Of a stretch of DNA of 64,000 bases, positions 47,728 through 59,281 are shown in pieces. The position numbers and the translations under genes were made by a program. A model generated the notes under the pieces. The model was not told where the DNA came from, searched no databases, and saw only the letters and a program-made list of their open reading frames with translations. The DNA comes from Oxyruncus cristatus (lineage: Eukaryota > Chordata > Aves > Passeriformes > Cotingidae): positions 1,153,934-1,217,933 of the forward strand of contig VXAY01007404.1 of the NCBI GenBank assembly GCA_013399855.1. The letters are read 5' to 3'. Within the stretch, counting starts at the first letter, position 1. The number at the start of each line of letters is the position of its first letter.

Positions 47728-47972
47728 GGGTTAGGGTTTACAGGGGTAACCAATTACAGGTAACAGGAAGGGGTTAAATACCAATAGGAAGGGGTTAAAG
47801 GGGGTCAATAAGAACACTCAGGGTATCTTCTCAGGGACATTCTTGCATGGGACAATACCTGCCGTGGGGGTCACTGGGAAGAAGAACCACGAGCTAGGAA
47901 AAGGATTACAAAAAGCCATCTTGAAACATGTCCCAAACAAACAGTTTTCTCATACCCTGCAGGTTTACTGCA

Positions 47973-47978
47973 CTATAT
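47973..47978. repeat. target-site duplication, right copy (ctatat)
   Basis: This is identical to 47460-47465. Confidence 0.92.
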
Positions 47979-49601
47979 GGAAGAACGTTGTAACCTAAAA
48001 TTATGTCTGGGTTTGGGGTTTTTTTATGTATTGCATGAAAAATAATATTGTGAAGGAGATCCAGGAAGCTGGCATTGCTGAGAACATTCTCTAAAAGTGA
48101 CACTGCATATAATTCTTACGGGAAATTTAGAAGGCCCATCTACTGAAAAGTAGGAAAGCTTTAATTTACTTTCTAAAAATATCAGTAGTTAATTCTTCTT
48201 AAGATTCAACACAACATTTCAATTACTCTAGAAGCTTAAGAACTTTAGCCAAATAACATACCACTAATTCAGAGGGAAAGGCAGAAGTTCATGATTAAAT
48301 CCCTTCTATAAGCCATTTTCAACATACTAGAGGTAAAATGAAATTGTTGAAAGTCTAGTCCTTACAAAGAAAAAGTGACAAATTATCTTTCTTAGTGTAA
48401 TAAATACAAACTGAAGTAATTAGAACTTTCTTTTGTAAAAATAAGAAACAAAAATTATAGGTGTAAGTTCAGAAAGAGGATACAAACTCTGCCACAGTTT
48501 GATAGCTGCCTGCTAGCTTTGGGAACAATTCCATATGACCACAAGTGAACTGTCAGACTGTGCAGAAGGAAGAGGGCAGTTTTTCTTCAGCTGGTAGATT
48601 TCCCAGCCTTTACCACACCTTGTAGACATGACAAGCGTGTGAGATTCCCACGTGAGTATAGGGAGAAGCAGAATGCAATTAGCAGACATCCATAAAACAC
48701 TCCAGTGAAAGTCCCATCCTGCCCTTTCACACCTGTTGGACACCATTACACTGAAAGTAATCTGTCACAAGAGTGCTGATCCCGTGCACTGACAGGGCTT
48801 GGAAAATGTGTTTCAGTTATTTCCACAGAAGTGGTGAAACCAAACAAATGGGAGGAAGGCATCTGTGAAATATTCAGAATCTGCTGCCTTCCGGAACAAC
48901 TGGTTGTTTTAAATTTTTGATAGACTTATTTTTTGCCCACAAAATATTGTGTGAAGGTTTAACCATGTATGAAAATATTTACCAGAGCACTGTAAATCTT
49001 TGAAGAAAAAATAGAGCTATTTCTATGAGCCACGGTTTACCCAAGTAAACAAATACAAATAGCCAAACAAAGAAATACAAATTATAGCTTTCTAAACCAC
49101 TCAGGTACTACAGCATTTCAGAGTTTCCATTGTAAAGATGGTGTGTGGCCCCTATTCTACATATATTTTCATATAGCCACTGAATTCAACAATAAAGTCA
49201 CACAGTAAAAGTCTACCACTAGCTAGGTCAGAATAAAAAGTGCTTCTGCAAGATGCCTAACCCTTCAGGAGTTTCTGATGGCCAGAATGCTGTGCAAAGT
49301 GTGACAAGAATAAGCCTGTCCCTCCTAGGCAAAATATTCAGTTGAAGATGAGTAACTGAAGGGGGCAAGAAGAATTGTTCTCATTTATTCTTAAGACACC
49401 TCTGTGTACGTCCCTTACTTTTGACCTTGAATGCTTGTATTTATGTTTGCTTTCTATATCTTTACATATTCTGCATACTCAACTCATGGTTTTATACAAT
49501 ATCTTGCACACAAAACATCTTCAGTGAAGCTTTTAAGAAAATACTGGAGCTAATGTTATATTCTTCAAGTTGAGAAATGGATATTTTTAGACTTGCTTGT
49601 C

Positions 49602-49617
49602 ATGTCATATATGACAT
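49602..49617. repeat. 16-bp perfect palindrome
   Basis: ATGTCATATATGACAT is its own reverse complement. It is a short isolated palindrome in AT-rich DNA. Confidence 0.9.
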
Positions 49618-52600
49618 ATTTATCATTTTACAGTAACCATGAGTTTAGCCATCATTTGGAAGCAGAAATGTGACCTTGCATGTTTCAAGCTAGAGAACAA
49701 GTTCCTGTGGGTGGGAGTAGCAATGAACTAATATTTTCTGTACGTTGGGCACAGAGAGGCACATTAGACTTTTAGCCATGAAAGCAAGTCACAGTCAGAA
49801 TGGAAAGTGGTAACAAAGAGTATGATTACTAATGCTCAGAAGAGAGGTGATGAAACTTTCCTAGGGAAACTGAATGAAACCTTGCCTTCATTGGTATCAG
49901 CAGGAAAACTCCCCTTGGCCATAACACACTTGGGATTTAATCTGTTGCCTCCCGCCCAAAACAGCTCTTTCTGTGCTCTCTGACTGTGCTCTCACGAGGT
50001 CCTAAAGTTATTTGCGTTACCTGCATCCTCAAACACTCTGAGAAAACCATTTGACGAGCAGAATATCAAAATTTTAGCCGATCATGTATTTAAAACTTCA
50101 CCTGGAGTGAACATCTGGGATTCTTAGCAACGTTGTTTTAAAGATGTAGTGAAAGCCCCAAAGCCCAGCATTTCAAGCTCCTCACTTCCCTTCCTCCACC
50201 CCCAGAAAAGCTCACTTGTTTATAGCATGGCAATTTTTAAGCTAGATTTTCTTTCTCTCTTACCAACTATCAAATAAAAAGGCATTGTAAATTTTACTGT
50301 AGTGCTCCTAAACCTGACAGTGCAATATGTAAGGCTCCCTCATAGTTCTACACTTTATATATTATTTTTATGATGAGAATTAAGGGTTTTATGAGGCTGT
50401 AATTTCTGACATTACCATCTTTTCCTAGGAACTCAGTGTTATCCCCAATACACAGAAGAGAAGCTACAACTTTTCAAGGTCAACCGAACAGCTCAAATTA
50501 GGAAAGACAAATGTGAAAAAATGTCTTCGTCCTCTACCCTAGCTGAAAATATTTTCACCATAAAATTATAAATACTGGCAAAGTTGTCGTATATTTGTGT
50601 GCTGTAATCTTAAAAGAGCAGGAGTGCTACTATAACTGAATAGGTCTTCTCTGAAGCGAAGGGTCAACAAAGTTAATCTGCTTTGAAGGTGGATGACAAA
50701 GATGGCTTTGAGGAAGAGAAGGTCACCCAAAGCACATAACCCCTGTGTGTATGGACTAGGTGGTGTTCAACAGACTGGAAAGCTCCACCTATTCCCCTGG
50801 TGTTTGGATTCAGCACTTTAGCTCACAAAGCAACCTGTGCCTGAAATGCCATCTTCTTCTCACTTTCCCCTATAATGCAGGATCTCCTATGAAGACAGAT
50901 TCTCAATACAGAAACAAACTTCATGCTAGAGAAATTGTTATTGCCAGGTAGTATGACATAATGACAATGGCTTTACCAGAAAATTACCATCAATTCTGAA
51001 GTCTCCTAAAGGTACATAACTAATTCATTTTGATTCAAAGAACTTCCTTCACCTACTGTTTTGTAGGTACTGAATAGTCAGACTAGTTAGATTGCAACAC
51101 CTCTTTCAATCAACACAACTTGTTCTATATGTAACAGGATCCAATAGAAACTGTTTCTTTGAATGAACGCTTTATTATAAGCCAAGCATCCAACCCCCAG
51201 GCTCAGATCACCTATTAATTCCATTAAAGAAACATAATAATTTGCACAACAAGGAATTTACACAGCTAAACAGATTCCTCCAGTTGCTCCAAGCTACAAT
51301 ACCTTTAGCCACAGGCACACACAAAACTGCAATAATGATTGCGTGTATACATGTATGCATAAATAGAAGTTGTAATCAGGACAATTTTCTCTCTCAATCT
51401 TGTGTTGAGAAAAAAATACCTATTAAAATGAAAAAGGTGATTTTTCAATCAGCAGACACTGATTCTGCTCCCTTGAATTTGGCAGCACTCACTAAGGAAG
51501 TGACTAAGAAGGAAGAAGGACTAATGCTGGTTTTGCTAAAGCAGTAATTTTCATTTGAGGAACGCAAAAGGCTTAGTACAACATCAACTAAAATAAAGCT
51601 CTTCAAAATTGTTGAAATCATGTTTGCTGACTTTCAATATGTTTCTGTGCTCTTTTGATTTGATTTGAAAGCATGCAAGCATCTTTGAGGTAAAAAACTT
51701 ATAATTATTTTTCATAAAACTTGTATCAAAATCATTATTTCTCATATCTCAGAAGATTAGTGTTATTAATGTCTCAAATTTGCCCTAGTGTTTCTAATTT
51801 GTGATTTTGTTTTGTTCAAATAGCCATAAAAACTGAAGCAAAGGAAGACAAGGACATGCTGACAACTTAACTAGTGTACTTCACCTTTGAGTTTTGACAT
51901 GTATTAAAACATGGACCACTTGCTCTTTTAGTGACAGTTCTAATCTTTTTGGGCAAGGTCTCACACCTACATTCTTCACAAAAGCCTGGTTATGTTATTC
52001 CTTCAGTGGAAATGAACTCTGAGACAAACTTATGTGCTGCATATAAAGAAACCATACTCTTGCTTAGCACAGACTTGCAAAAAGGAAAAAGATTATTTCT
52101 GACCCTCATCTTGCATCCATGGAGGAACCGTGTGAGCTGCCTGACATAGCCTGCCTGTGTGCCAGAGAACCATAGCTAAACTGCTACACTGTAAAGTGGT
52201 TCAGCCCAACAAGACAAACAAACCTTTTCTAACAGCCTTATTCCATAAGGCAAGTTATAAAGTGCTTCTCTTTTAAAAGGTATTATCAAACAAAGCAATT
52301 GTTATATAAAATCCCTCCCAACAAAGGTACTTTTGCCTGTAAATAAGCAGGTACAAGGTAAAACTTAAACTAGGAGGTAAACATGGCTTTTCAATGGCAA
52401 AAGCTTTTTGAAAACCTTATATGTACCACTAACAGCAAGATTTATTACTGAAAATCCTAGGTGTTAAGTCCCAGGACTAACACCTCACTTTTTTTGCATC
52501 CCCATGGTTACCAACCTAGAAATGAAAGCATCTGGTTGGTTGTCCTTCCAAAAGGTGTAGCTATTTTTGCATGCAACATGTATTTTCTTCGTTCTTCATG

Positions 52601-53126
52601 ATATATTAAAACTCAGGTTTTGTGGACTTTAATACTGCAGGGAACTACTGTACTGACAGTCCTGGAAACCATGGTCCTATATTAATCTGATTTACATATT
52701 ATGTAGTAGTACCATGGGGCTTCATGAAATACTTCAGAGAAGAGAAATTATGGGATATTCATCTCAGTGAATATTGAGTTTTTGATTCAGTCTTTTAACC
52801 TGCAACCTCAGTCATCTAAGACTGCAACAGACCGTCTACAACACAAAATCGGTTATTGCTGCAGTAAATTTGATTTGGAGTTTTAATTATTTTTTTCAAT
52901 ATGTTTGTGTTATTTTATTTTTACTGTGATAAATCTGTGTACAGTCTACCAAGGTCAGCAAACTGAAGGGTTTAACCTGTCTTGCTCATTATTATTAAAA
53001 CTTTTCTGTTCAGCCGTCATTAATATAGACTAATCAATTCCTCTCTAGTATTAAATACACAGGTAAGTGGAGAGATTTAATGTGGGTTTTTTAATTAACT
53101 TTTTTTGTTTTCCATTATCTTTTTCA

Positions 53127-53177
53127 AACTACTATTACAACTATGACTACTATGACAACTACTACTACTACTACTAA
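53127..53177. repeat. imperfect (ACT)n microsatellite
   Basis: Interrupted ACT/ACA units at the left become six or so pure ACT units at the right (53157-53176). Confidence 0.9.
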
Positions 53178-55829
53178 ATCTTAAAATAACCTTTCTGAAA
53201 GAGGAAATTTTAATTAATTTTAAATGTCAGTGGTTATTTCAAATTTCATACTATAATGAAAATTAAGGTATTTGAAAATTATCTGAATTTTTCTAGCTGT
53301 CATAATTTATAGATTATCCCACCTGCCCCAATGAACATACAAAACATAATGAAAAATATTATCAAATAAAAAAAACATTATAATAAACTTTTTCTTTAAT
53401 GCAACCTGAAATGCAGAGATTGCCTGAACTAATAAAATCTTTCCTGTTATTAAGATATCTTTGGTATCATTTATATTATTATTATTCTCCAAAGTATAGT
53501 TTTTTCTTTATTTTATATGATAATTATAAACAGTGGGTATATCAGTATTAAATTTGAAATAGAAACCTGTAGATTTAATTGGAGCACCCATCTTTATGAC
53601 AAGTCTTAGAGTTAATTCTGAAATCTTGGTGAGAAAACCCAGGATTTATCACAGAAGCCTCAGCTGTACCTGAGGGGCACAGTGAACAGTAAGGAATTTG
53701 GAACTGTGCCATGCAAAAAATTGGTCTACTCTTGGCATATCTGTCAACATAAAGCAATCCTAACAACAAAGTATTTTTTAATCTAAAGCTTCCTCCTCTT
53801 TACAGTTGTCTCACATGATTGATGGAAGTTAAATAAAGCTGTGCCCATCTCCTTCCACCCATCTTTGCAGATCTGTATTCATACCAGCACAGTAAAAAGA
53901 GGTCAGTCCTTATGATTTGGAGAAGGTGGTCATCCAGTTATGGATCCTTCTTGGACTTTACAGTGAGAAAGAGCTTTCCCATACTCTACTGCCCATCCCT
54001 TTATCACTGAGATCTTCATTCTCATTTATCTTTTACACAGTCCAAAAGATCCTTGAATCATTTTTTTTTTGTTGTTCAATATATATTTCCATATTTGTTC
54101 CAGTATGTGTAATTTAGTCAATTTAAAATTTAGTTCATAATCTTCTTTGCCTTTCCAAAAAGGAATTCCTATCTTTCCCTAGTACTTAACAATCAATAAC
54201 ACTCACAGAAATACAGAATCTGTTAATGAAAACAATGAAGAAAAAAAATTTCAGAAAATGCTGTAGTTTCATTTAAACATTTTATTATTTTTGGATGGTC
54301 TTAATTTTAGGTTCATTTTGCCCACATTTCCTCTTAAATTTTTATCAATTAGAAAAGTCCATTTTGAATGGAACAAAATATTTTAGTCTTTCAAAGTGGG
54401 TGTTTTTTTTCAAAATAGTGGGGTTTTTTTGTCCCAGTACTTGCTGGTCCAGGCCAGCATGATTTATTTTTCAGTTAAGCTCACTAATAGGAAGTCAGCC
54501 ACTGCAGCGTCTATATATGATTTTCGTGATAAAACACCTCATCTGCCAGGCAAAAAGGTTCTGTGACATTCAGATTTTATTTTTTCTGTTGCTTTTTATA
54601 ATTAACGTTCACAAAATATGGCCATAAAAAGTTACACTAATAAACTTAAACAAATATTTACTTGGAGAGGATTAATCAAAGCCTACATTATAAGAAAATA
54701 AATTAATAAATGGTGGGCACTCAGAAAACACTGAACTGGTTGAGTCAGGTCAAATATATGGCTTTCATCCTGCTTCAGGTTACTGCTTGCCTGAATTTGA
54801 AATTGTTTCTTTTTTAGTACAGGCTAAATTCAAAATCTCTTATGGCATAACAATGTCTATTTATTTTTATACCGCATGACATAAAACAATAAGAGATGGG
54901 AGGTAGTGAAGGTTTGGACACAAATCAACCAGTCTTGTGTCCTTGAGGTTAAATGCAGAATTCCTCTCTGTTCCTAGAGACACCACATCGGAGAGAGGTA
55001 GTAGTTTCTCTCATATATTATTATATGAGTGCAGTCTTCCTTGTGCTAAATGCCATAGTTAATGGCTAACATTTATAACCAAGCAGTTTATTCTGCAGCT
55101 GGAGATGTAAATCCAGCCAAAAGTAAAAAAAGCTGGGTTTGTGCTGAAAGTGCTTAGCCAAGCCCCACACTTCACTTGGAGAGGTCCTTAAACAAGAATC
55201 TGCTCAGGTGCATACAAATATTTGCCTACAGCAGCTGCTCTTCACTCTCGGGGGTGTAACATATAACTTATGCTTCCCCACATGTAGTACATGTCACTTT
55301 TTCAAGTGTGTTTATAGTATCCTAGAGGAAAGCCTTAAAAACCTGCAAGCCTCAGACCCCAGGAGTGCAGAAGTTTTAAAGGTTAAAACAATGCTTATGT
55401 TTGTGAAGCCAAGGCAAAGGAAAATCAGCTTGTTTCCTGTTACATGGGTGAGTACTCAGAGTGTGATTGCCATGATGTGGAAGTAGATATTGGTGTGAAA
55501 TTTTGTGGGTATTATAACCAAAGTAGATGTGATATAATAAGTTTCTCAAATTTAGAAGAGAGCCTAGAGAGTTTTTCAGTTTTGCTCTTTCACAGAAACA
55601 CAAAAGTTTAAAATATGCTGTTTCGGGCAGATGCTCAATTCTCTCTCGCTGAAATACTCTTCATGCTACTCATTCAAGACAATTCTCTATGTTAATTTGA
55701 TTGGTCATTCTACATATAAAATTTTCAGTTCTATGTGTTTCCGAAAAAAGTACTTTTGGTCATCTAAAATAAATGTTTGATCTTTGTCTGACTGCAATTA
55801 GGATGTTGTTACGGGTTTCTTTGTTCTAA

Positions 55830-55848
55830 TTTTTTTTTTTTTTTTTTT
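55830..55848. repeat. poly(T) tract
   Basis: Nineteen or so T residues in a row. No retroelement body was recognised on its right (minus sense), so it is not called a tail. Confidence 0.9.
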
Positions 55849-57046
55849 ACAATTTCAAACTTTGAAAATATTTTTAATTTGAAGAAAAAATGAGGTTTTT
55901 TGGTACTGATATGAAAATCCAAAAGTACCATTTGCTTATAAAAATATAGTAAACATGAACATGTATGAAATTCAATCTCCAAACACAGACAAGCTTGTAG
56001 AACTCTCAGGTTTTTCAGGCCTAGAAAGATAAACACCCTGAGACCTATTTTAGGTAATTTGTTAAATGTTGTCACTTGTTCCAGCCATCCATAAAATACC
56101 CACCCATATGTGAATTCTTACATATTAATCAGATTGAATTATGCAGCCAGCTGTTACAACAGCCAGAAAAAACACCTGTCCTTTTAATGACTACTATCAA
56201 TAATCTTCCTTGCAGAGTTTCAAGTAAAGTGAGAAAAGTAGTTTTTGTGTAATATTTGCAATCTAGGTGAACCAGGAAGCACAAGAAATCTTTGCAGAAG
56301 CTTGTCCTCCTGGGTCTTTTACTTGAGATGCTGCTACTAAATAGGCTCTGATAAGTTCCAAGAAATGAAGCTCCAAACCTTGTGAGAATCATCCGTTGCT
56401 AATTGTCATTCAGTATGATAAAACCTCTTCAGCTCACTCACCTCTACTAAATTAAAAGCAGAGGCAAGACCTGTATGACTTGATTGAGCAGAAGGGTTTT
56501 CAGCTCTCAGCAATTTTGGAGCTCTCTGTTCCCTGCTGTGATCATATAGAAGCACGAGGAAGGTGTAGCTGTTATGAAGCTGCACTGATATTTTGTTTGT
56601 TATTTTTCTTTAGACCCTGTTTACTTCTAGAACATTCCTGCTTGAGATTACCGCTTTCCACTCAACTGTTTCTTTTTGGTGGCACTTTATCTTTTAATGT
56701 CTCTCTAAGCCTGTTAATTTTCAACCTATTTGGACAGCTTGTTGGCTCCACTAAGTGTGATTTGACAGCAGCAAGATCTCTGCCTTTTTTAAGACCTAAA
56801 GATCACACCCAACATTTCATTCATGTGACCAAGAAAGCACGTAAATATCAAGTGTCCTCTAAATTTTTTCCCTAGCAAAGAGGAAGAGGATAATAGTGAT
56901 AATTTTCCACAATGATTTTTCTCTTTTATAGAATAAGCTCCATTAAAAGACATATGCTCCTTCTTCAAAAGGAATTCTAAGACTTTCTTAAGGGCCACTG
57001 CTCTCCTATTTCTTTTCTATCACTAAACACATTTTTGCACCCATAT

Positions 57047-57586
57047 TGAGTCTGGCTGAGCTGGAATTAATTTTCCCTACAGCAGCCCCCACAGTGCTTT
57101 GTTTTATTCTGGTAGCTAGAAAAATGTTGATAACACCAAATGTTTTGGCTACTACCAAGCACCATCGTTGCTGACTCTCCAATATTACACATGCACACAC
57201 CAGTAGGTTGGGGGTGGGCAAGATCTTGGAAGGGAACAGGGCCAGGATAGCTGACTCAAATTCATCAAAGGGACATTCTATACCATATGGCATCTCCTCA
57301 GAAATGAAAGCTAAGAGAAACAAGGAAGAAGTAGGGTTGGCATTAATTATTTAGGACTTTTGTCTCCGGAAGCAACCACTACATGTATTGAAACCCAGCA
57401 TCCCAGCAAGTGGCTGGATCTTTTGTTTTCATTTGCTTTCATGCTTTTACTTCATTAAACTGCCTTTATCTTGACCCGTAAGTTTTTTCCCATCTTATTT
57501 TCTCCCCATACCATCCTGTTGAGGAGGGCAGTGATAGAAAAGCTCTGTGGTCATCTGACATCCAACCACAAGGTCAACCCACCACA
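57047..57586 (+). mobile_element. solo LTR, ERVL-like, apparent mosaic of families A and B
   Basis: It starts TGAGTCTGGCTGAGCTGG and ends GGTCAACCCACCACA. The first half follows the family A order seen at 34800 ('ggaattaattttc', 'gttgataaca', 'gacattctataccatatgg'). The last quarter follows the end of the LTR at 15525 ('attaaactgcctttatctt', 'gagtgatagaaaagc'-like, 'catccaaccacaaggtcaac'). ATTAAA near 57455 supplies the poly(A) signal, so sense is plus. Flanks catat (57042-57046) and cacat (57587-57591) match at four of five positions, consistent with a decayed 5-bp duplication. The minus frame at 57006-57323 is a shadow. Confidence 0.88.
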
Positions 57587-57591
57587 CACAT

Positions 57592-58992
57592 GATTTTCCT
57601 ATCCGTTTGATTCCTATTACCATATTGCTTGCTCTTCCATGTTGCATCTGCGTGGTCAGCCTAATCAATTGCCCTAGCCTGTTGTTGGGTCAGGAAACTT
57701 TTGCTCCAAAGGCAGATCACCCAAATATATTCTCCTGGAAGCAGGAATTCCTGTACAAGAAATAGAATGATTTAGGTAACTGTCATAACCTGTTACGTGT
57801 CTCTTTTTACAGGACACTTTCCTGCCTCACAAAATAAACATATACCATGTCTCAATCCTGCAAAATGGTTTTGTAAGAGTTAAGAATTTTTTTTTTTTTC
57901 CCAGACATCCAGTTCTCCTGAAAGTGTTACAGCCTATTAATTAGGCATGGTACTTATTTTTTTCATCATTAAGTTATCAGCTTTTACTGTCATTAAATAT
58001 CAGCTCAGTATTGCTGTTTATGAGAATGTTTGCTTAATTTGCATGTATTCTGAATAAATGTTTTTGCACACCAGAGAAATACATACTCAATTCTCTCTTG
58101 CCTTGGGCAGACATAATCTCAGAAATGAAACAATTAAAAATGAGCATATTTTCTAAGACTTTATTACAATACAGAAGGGCTTGCACTAAGGTATCTTTAC
58201 TATTTTCATGCCAGTATTGCTGAATTGTGCTCACACACCACATACTTAGAAAACTAAATGAATAATCCACATTAGCACAAAAGACATAGAGAAGAGGACA
58301 AAGGTCAATGTATATTTCAGAACTCAAAAATGTGTATTTTACAACCCCTGGAGGAATCATTTTTCTTCACTGGCTACTAACATCAATATTTATCTCAAAA
58401 CATCATCAAAAGTGAACAAGTAAGCACAATAACAGTTATTAAGGCGTATGTTGGCATGGATCTTCCAACATGGATCTCCCAGTAAGGGAGATGTTAGTTC
58501 CTGGAGGAGAAGGTAAAACTAGGAAGGTACGGACCAAGTAGTTTCCTATTGTATAAAATGTTCAGTGTTTTATTGAATGACCAAAGCTTGTGGTGTATTT
58601 AGAGCAATACTATGGAAATCAGGACTCTGAGCTTTCCGACCTTGTTTTTCACATCTATACCCACAGAAATTTCCCCCCTTTCCTGTTCTTTTTTCCTCTC
58701 CAAATAGCATTTCTCTAACTGTCTTACCTTAACAGATGTTCTTAAGGTCATTGATTATGCTAAACAATTTGTCTTCTATAACTTTTCAGCACAGTTCACA
58801 GAGATAATTCTGACTGCAATATATAGTGTCCATAACACATTATTAAAAAGATTGTCTGAGAAGGTTGTTCATTCAATGCTACTTTTTACAGGCAATTTGT
58901 AGAAAGGAATTAAAAAAAAAATCTCTTGATTGCGTTTCTCTTCTTTTCTACAAGGGTAGCCTAATTATTCACCTCTTTCTCACAAAACTATA
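57592..58992. other. unique non-coding DNA
   Basis: No repeat family or exon was recognised. The minus-strand frame 58034-58360 (108 codons) has no recognisable domain. Confidence 0.6.
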
Positions 58993-59281
58993 GGATCATA
59001 GAATGGCTTGGGTGGGAGGGGACTTTGAAGCTCATCTAGTTCCAGCTCCCCTGTCATGGACAGAGACACCTTCCACTAGACCAGGTTATTCAGAGGCACA
59101 TCCAAACTGGTCTTACACACTTCCAGGGATGGGGCAACCACAACTTCTCTGGTCAAACTGTTCCAGTGCCTAACCACTTTCACAGTAAAGAATTTCTTCC
59201 TATCTCTAATCTAAACCTACCCTCTTTCAGTTTGAAACCATTCACCTTTGTCCTGTCACTAATTGTAAATGGTCTCTATTT
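58993..59281 (-). mobile_element. CR1 LINE, 3'-terminal fragment
   Basis: The plus strand reads GGATCATAGAATGGCTTGGG at the 3' terminus, followed by 'ggactttgaagctcatctag', 'ccttccactagaccaggtt', 'gttccagtgcctaacca', and 'aagaatttcttcctatctc' to 'cctttgtcctgtcac'. This is a different CR1 subfamily from the copies at 10899 and 37761, judging by the block wording. It is 5'-truncated to the 3' UTR, with no ORF2. Sense is minus. Confidence 0.93.

Larger units (their letters stand above)
47466..47972 (-). mobile_element. ERVK-type solo LTR, 507 bp, well preserved
   Basis: Ends are defined by TGTCGGGTCTC at 47466 and ...TTTACTGCA at 47972, flanked by a perfect 6-bp duplication ctatat (47460-47465 and 47973-47978). 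Six-base duplications are characteristic of ERVK/beta-like integrases. In minus sense: U3 with two TTTAACCCCTTCC repeats and ATTGG (inverted CCAAT) boxes, TATAAA at 47727-47722, and AATAAA at 47707-47702. The poly(A) signal therefore lies upstream of the expected start site, the short-R layout known from MMTV and RSV. The U5 side is GC-rich with about ten CpGs and a CACGTG at 47639-47644. CpG retention suggests a younger age than the other LTRs. Confidence 0.93.
47979..57046. other. unique AT-rich non-coding DNA, 9 kb
   Basis: This is the longest stretch without recognised elements. It holds a 16-bp palindrome at 49602-49617, an ACT-type microsatellite at 53127-53177 and a T run at 55830-55848. 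The longest frame (56480-56875 plus, 131 codons) is hydrophobic at its centre because of T-rich sequence and matches nothing I recognise. Confidence 0.6.
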
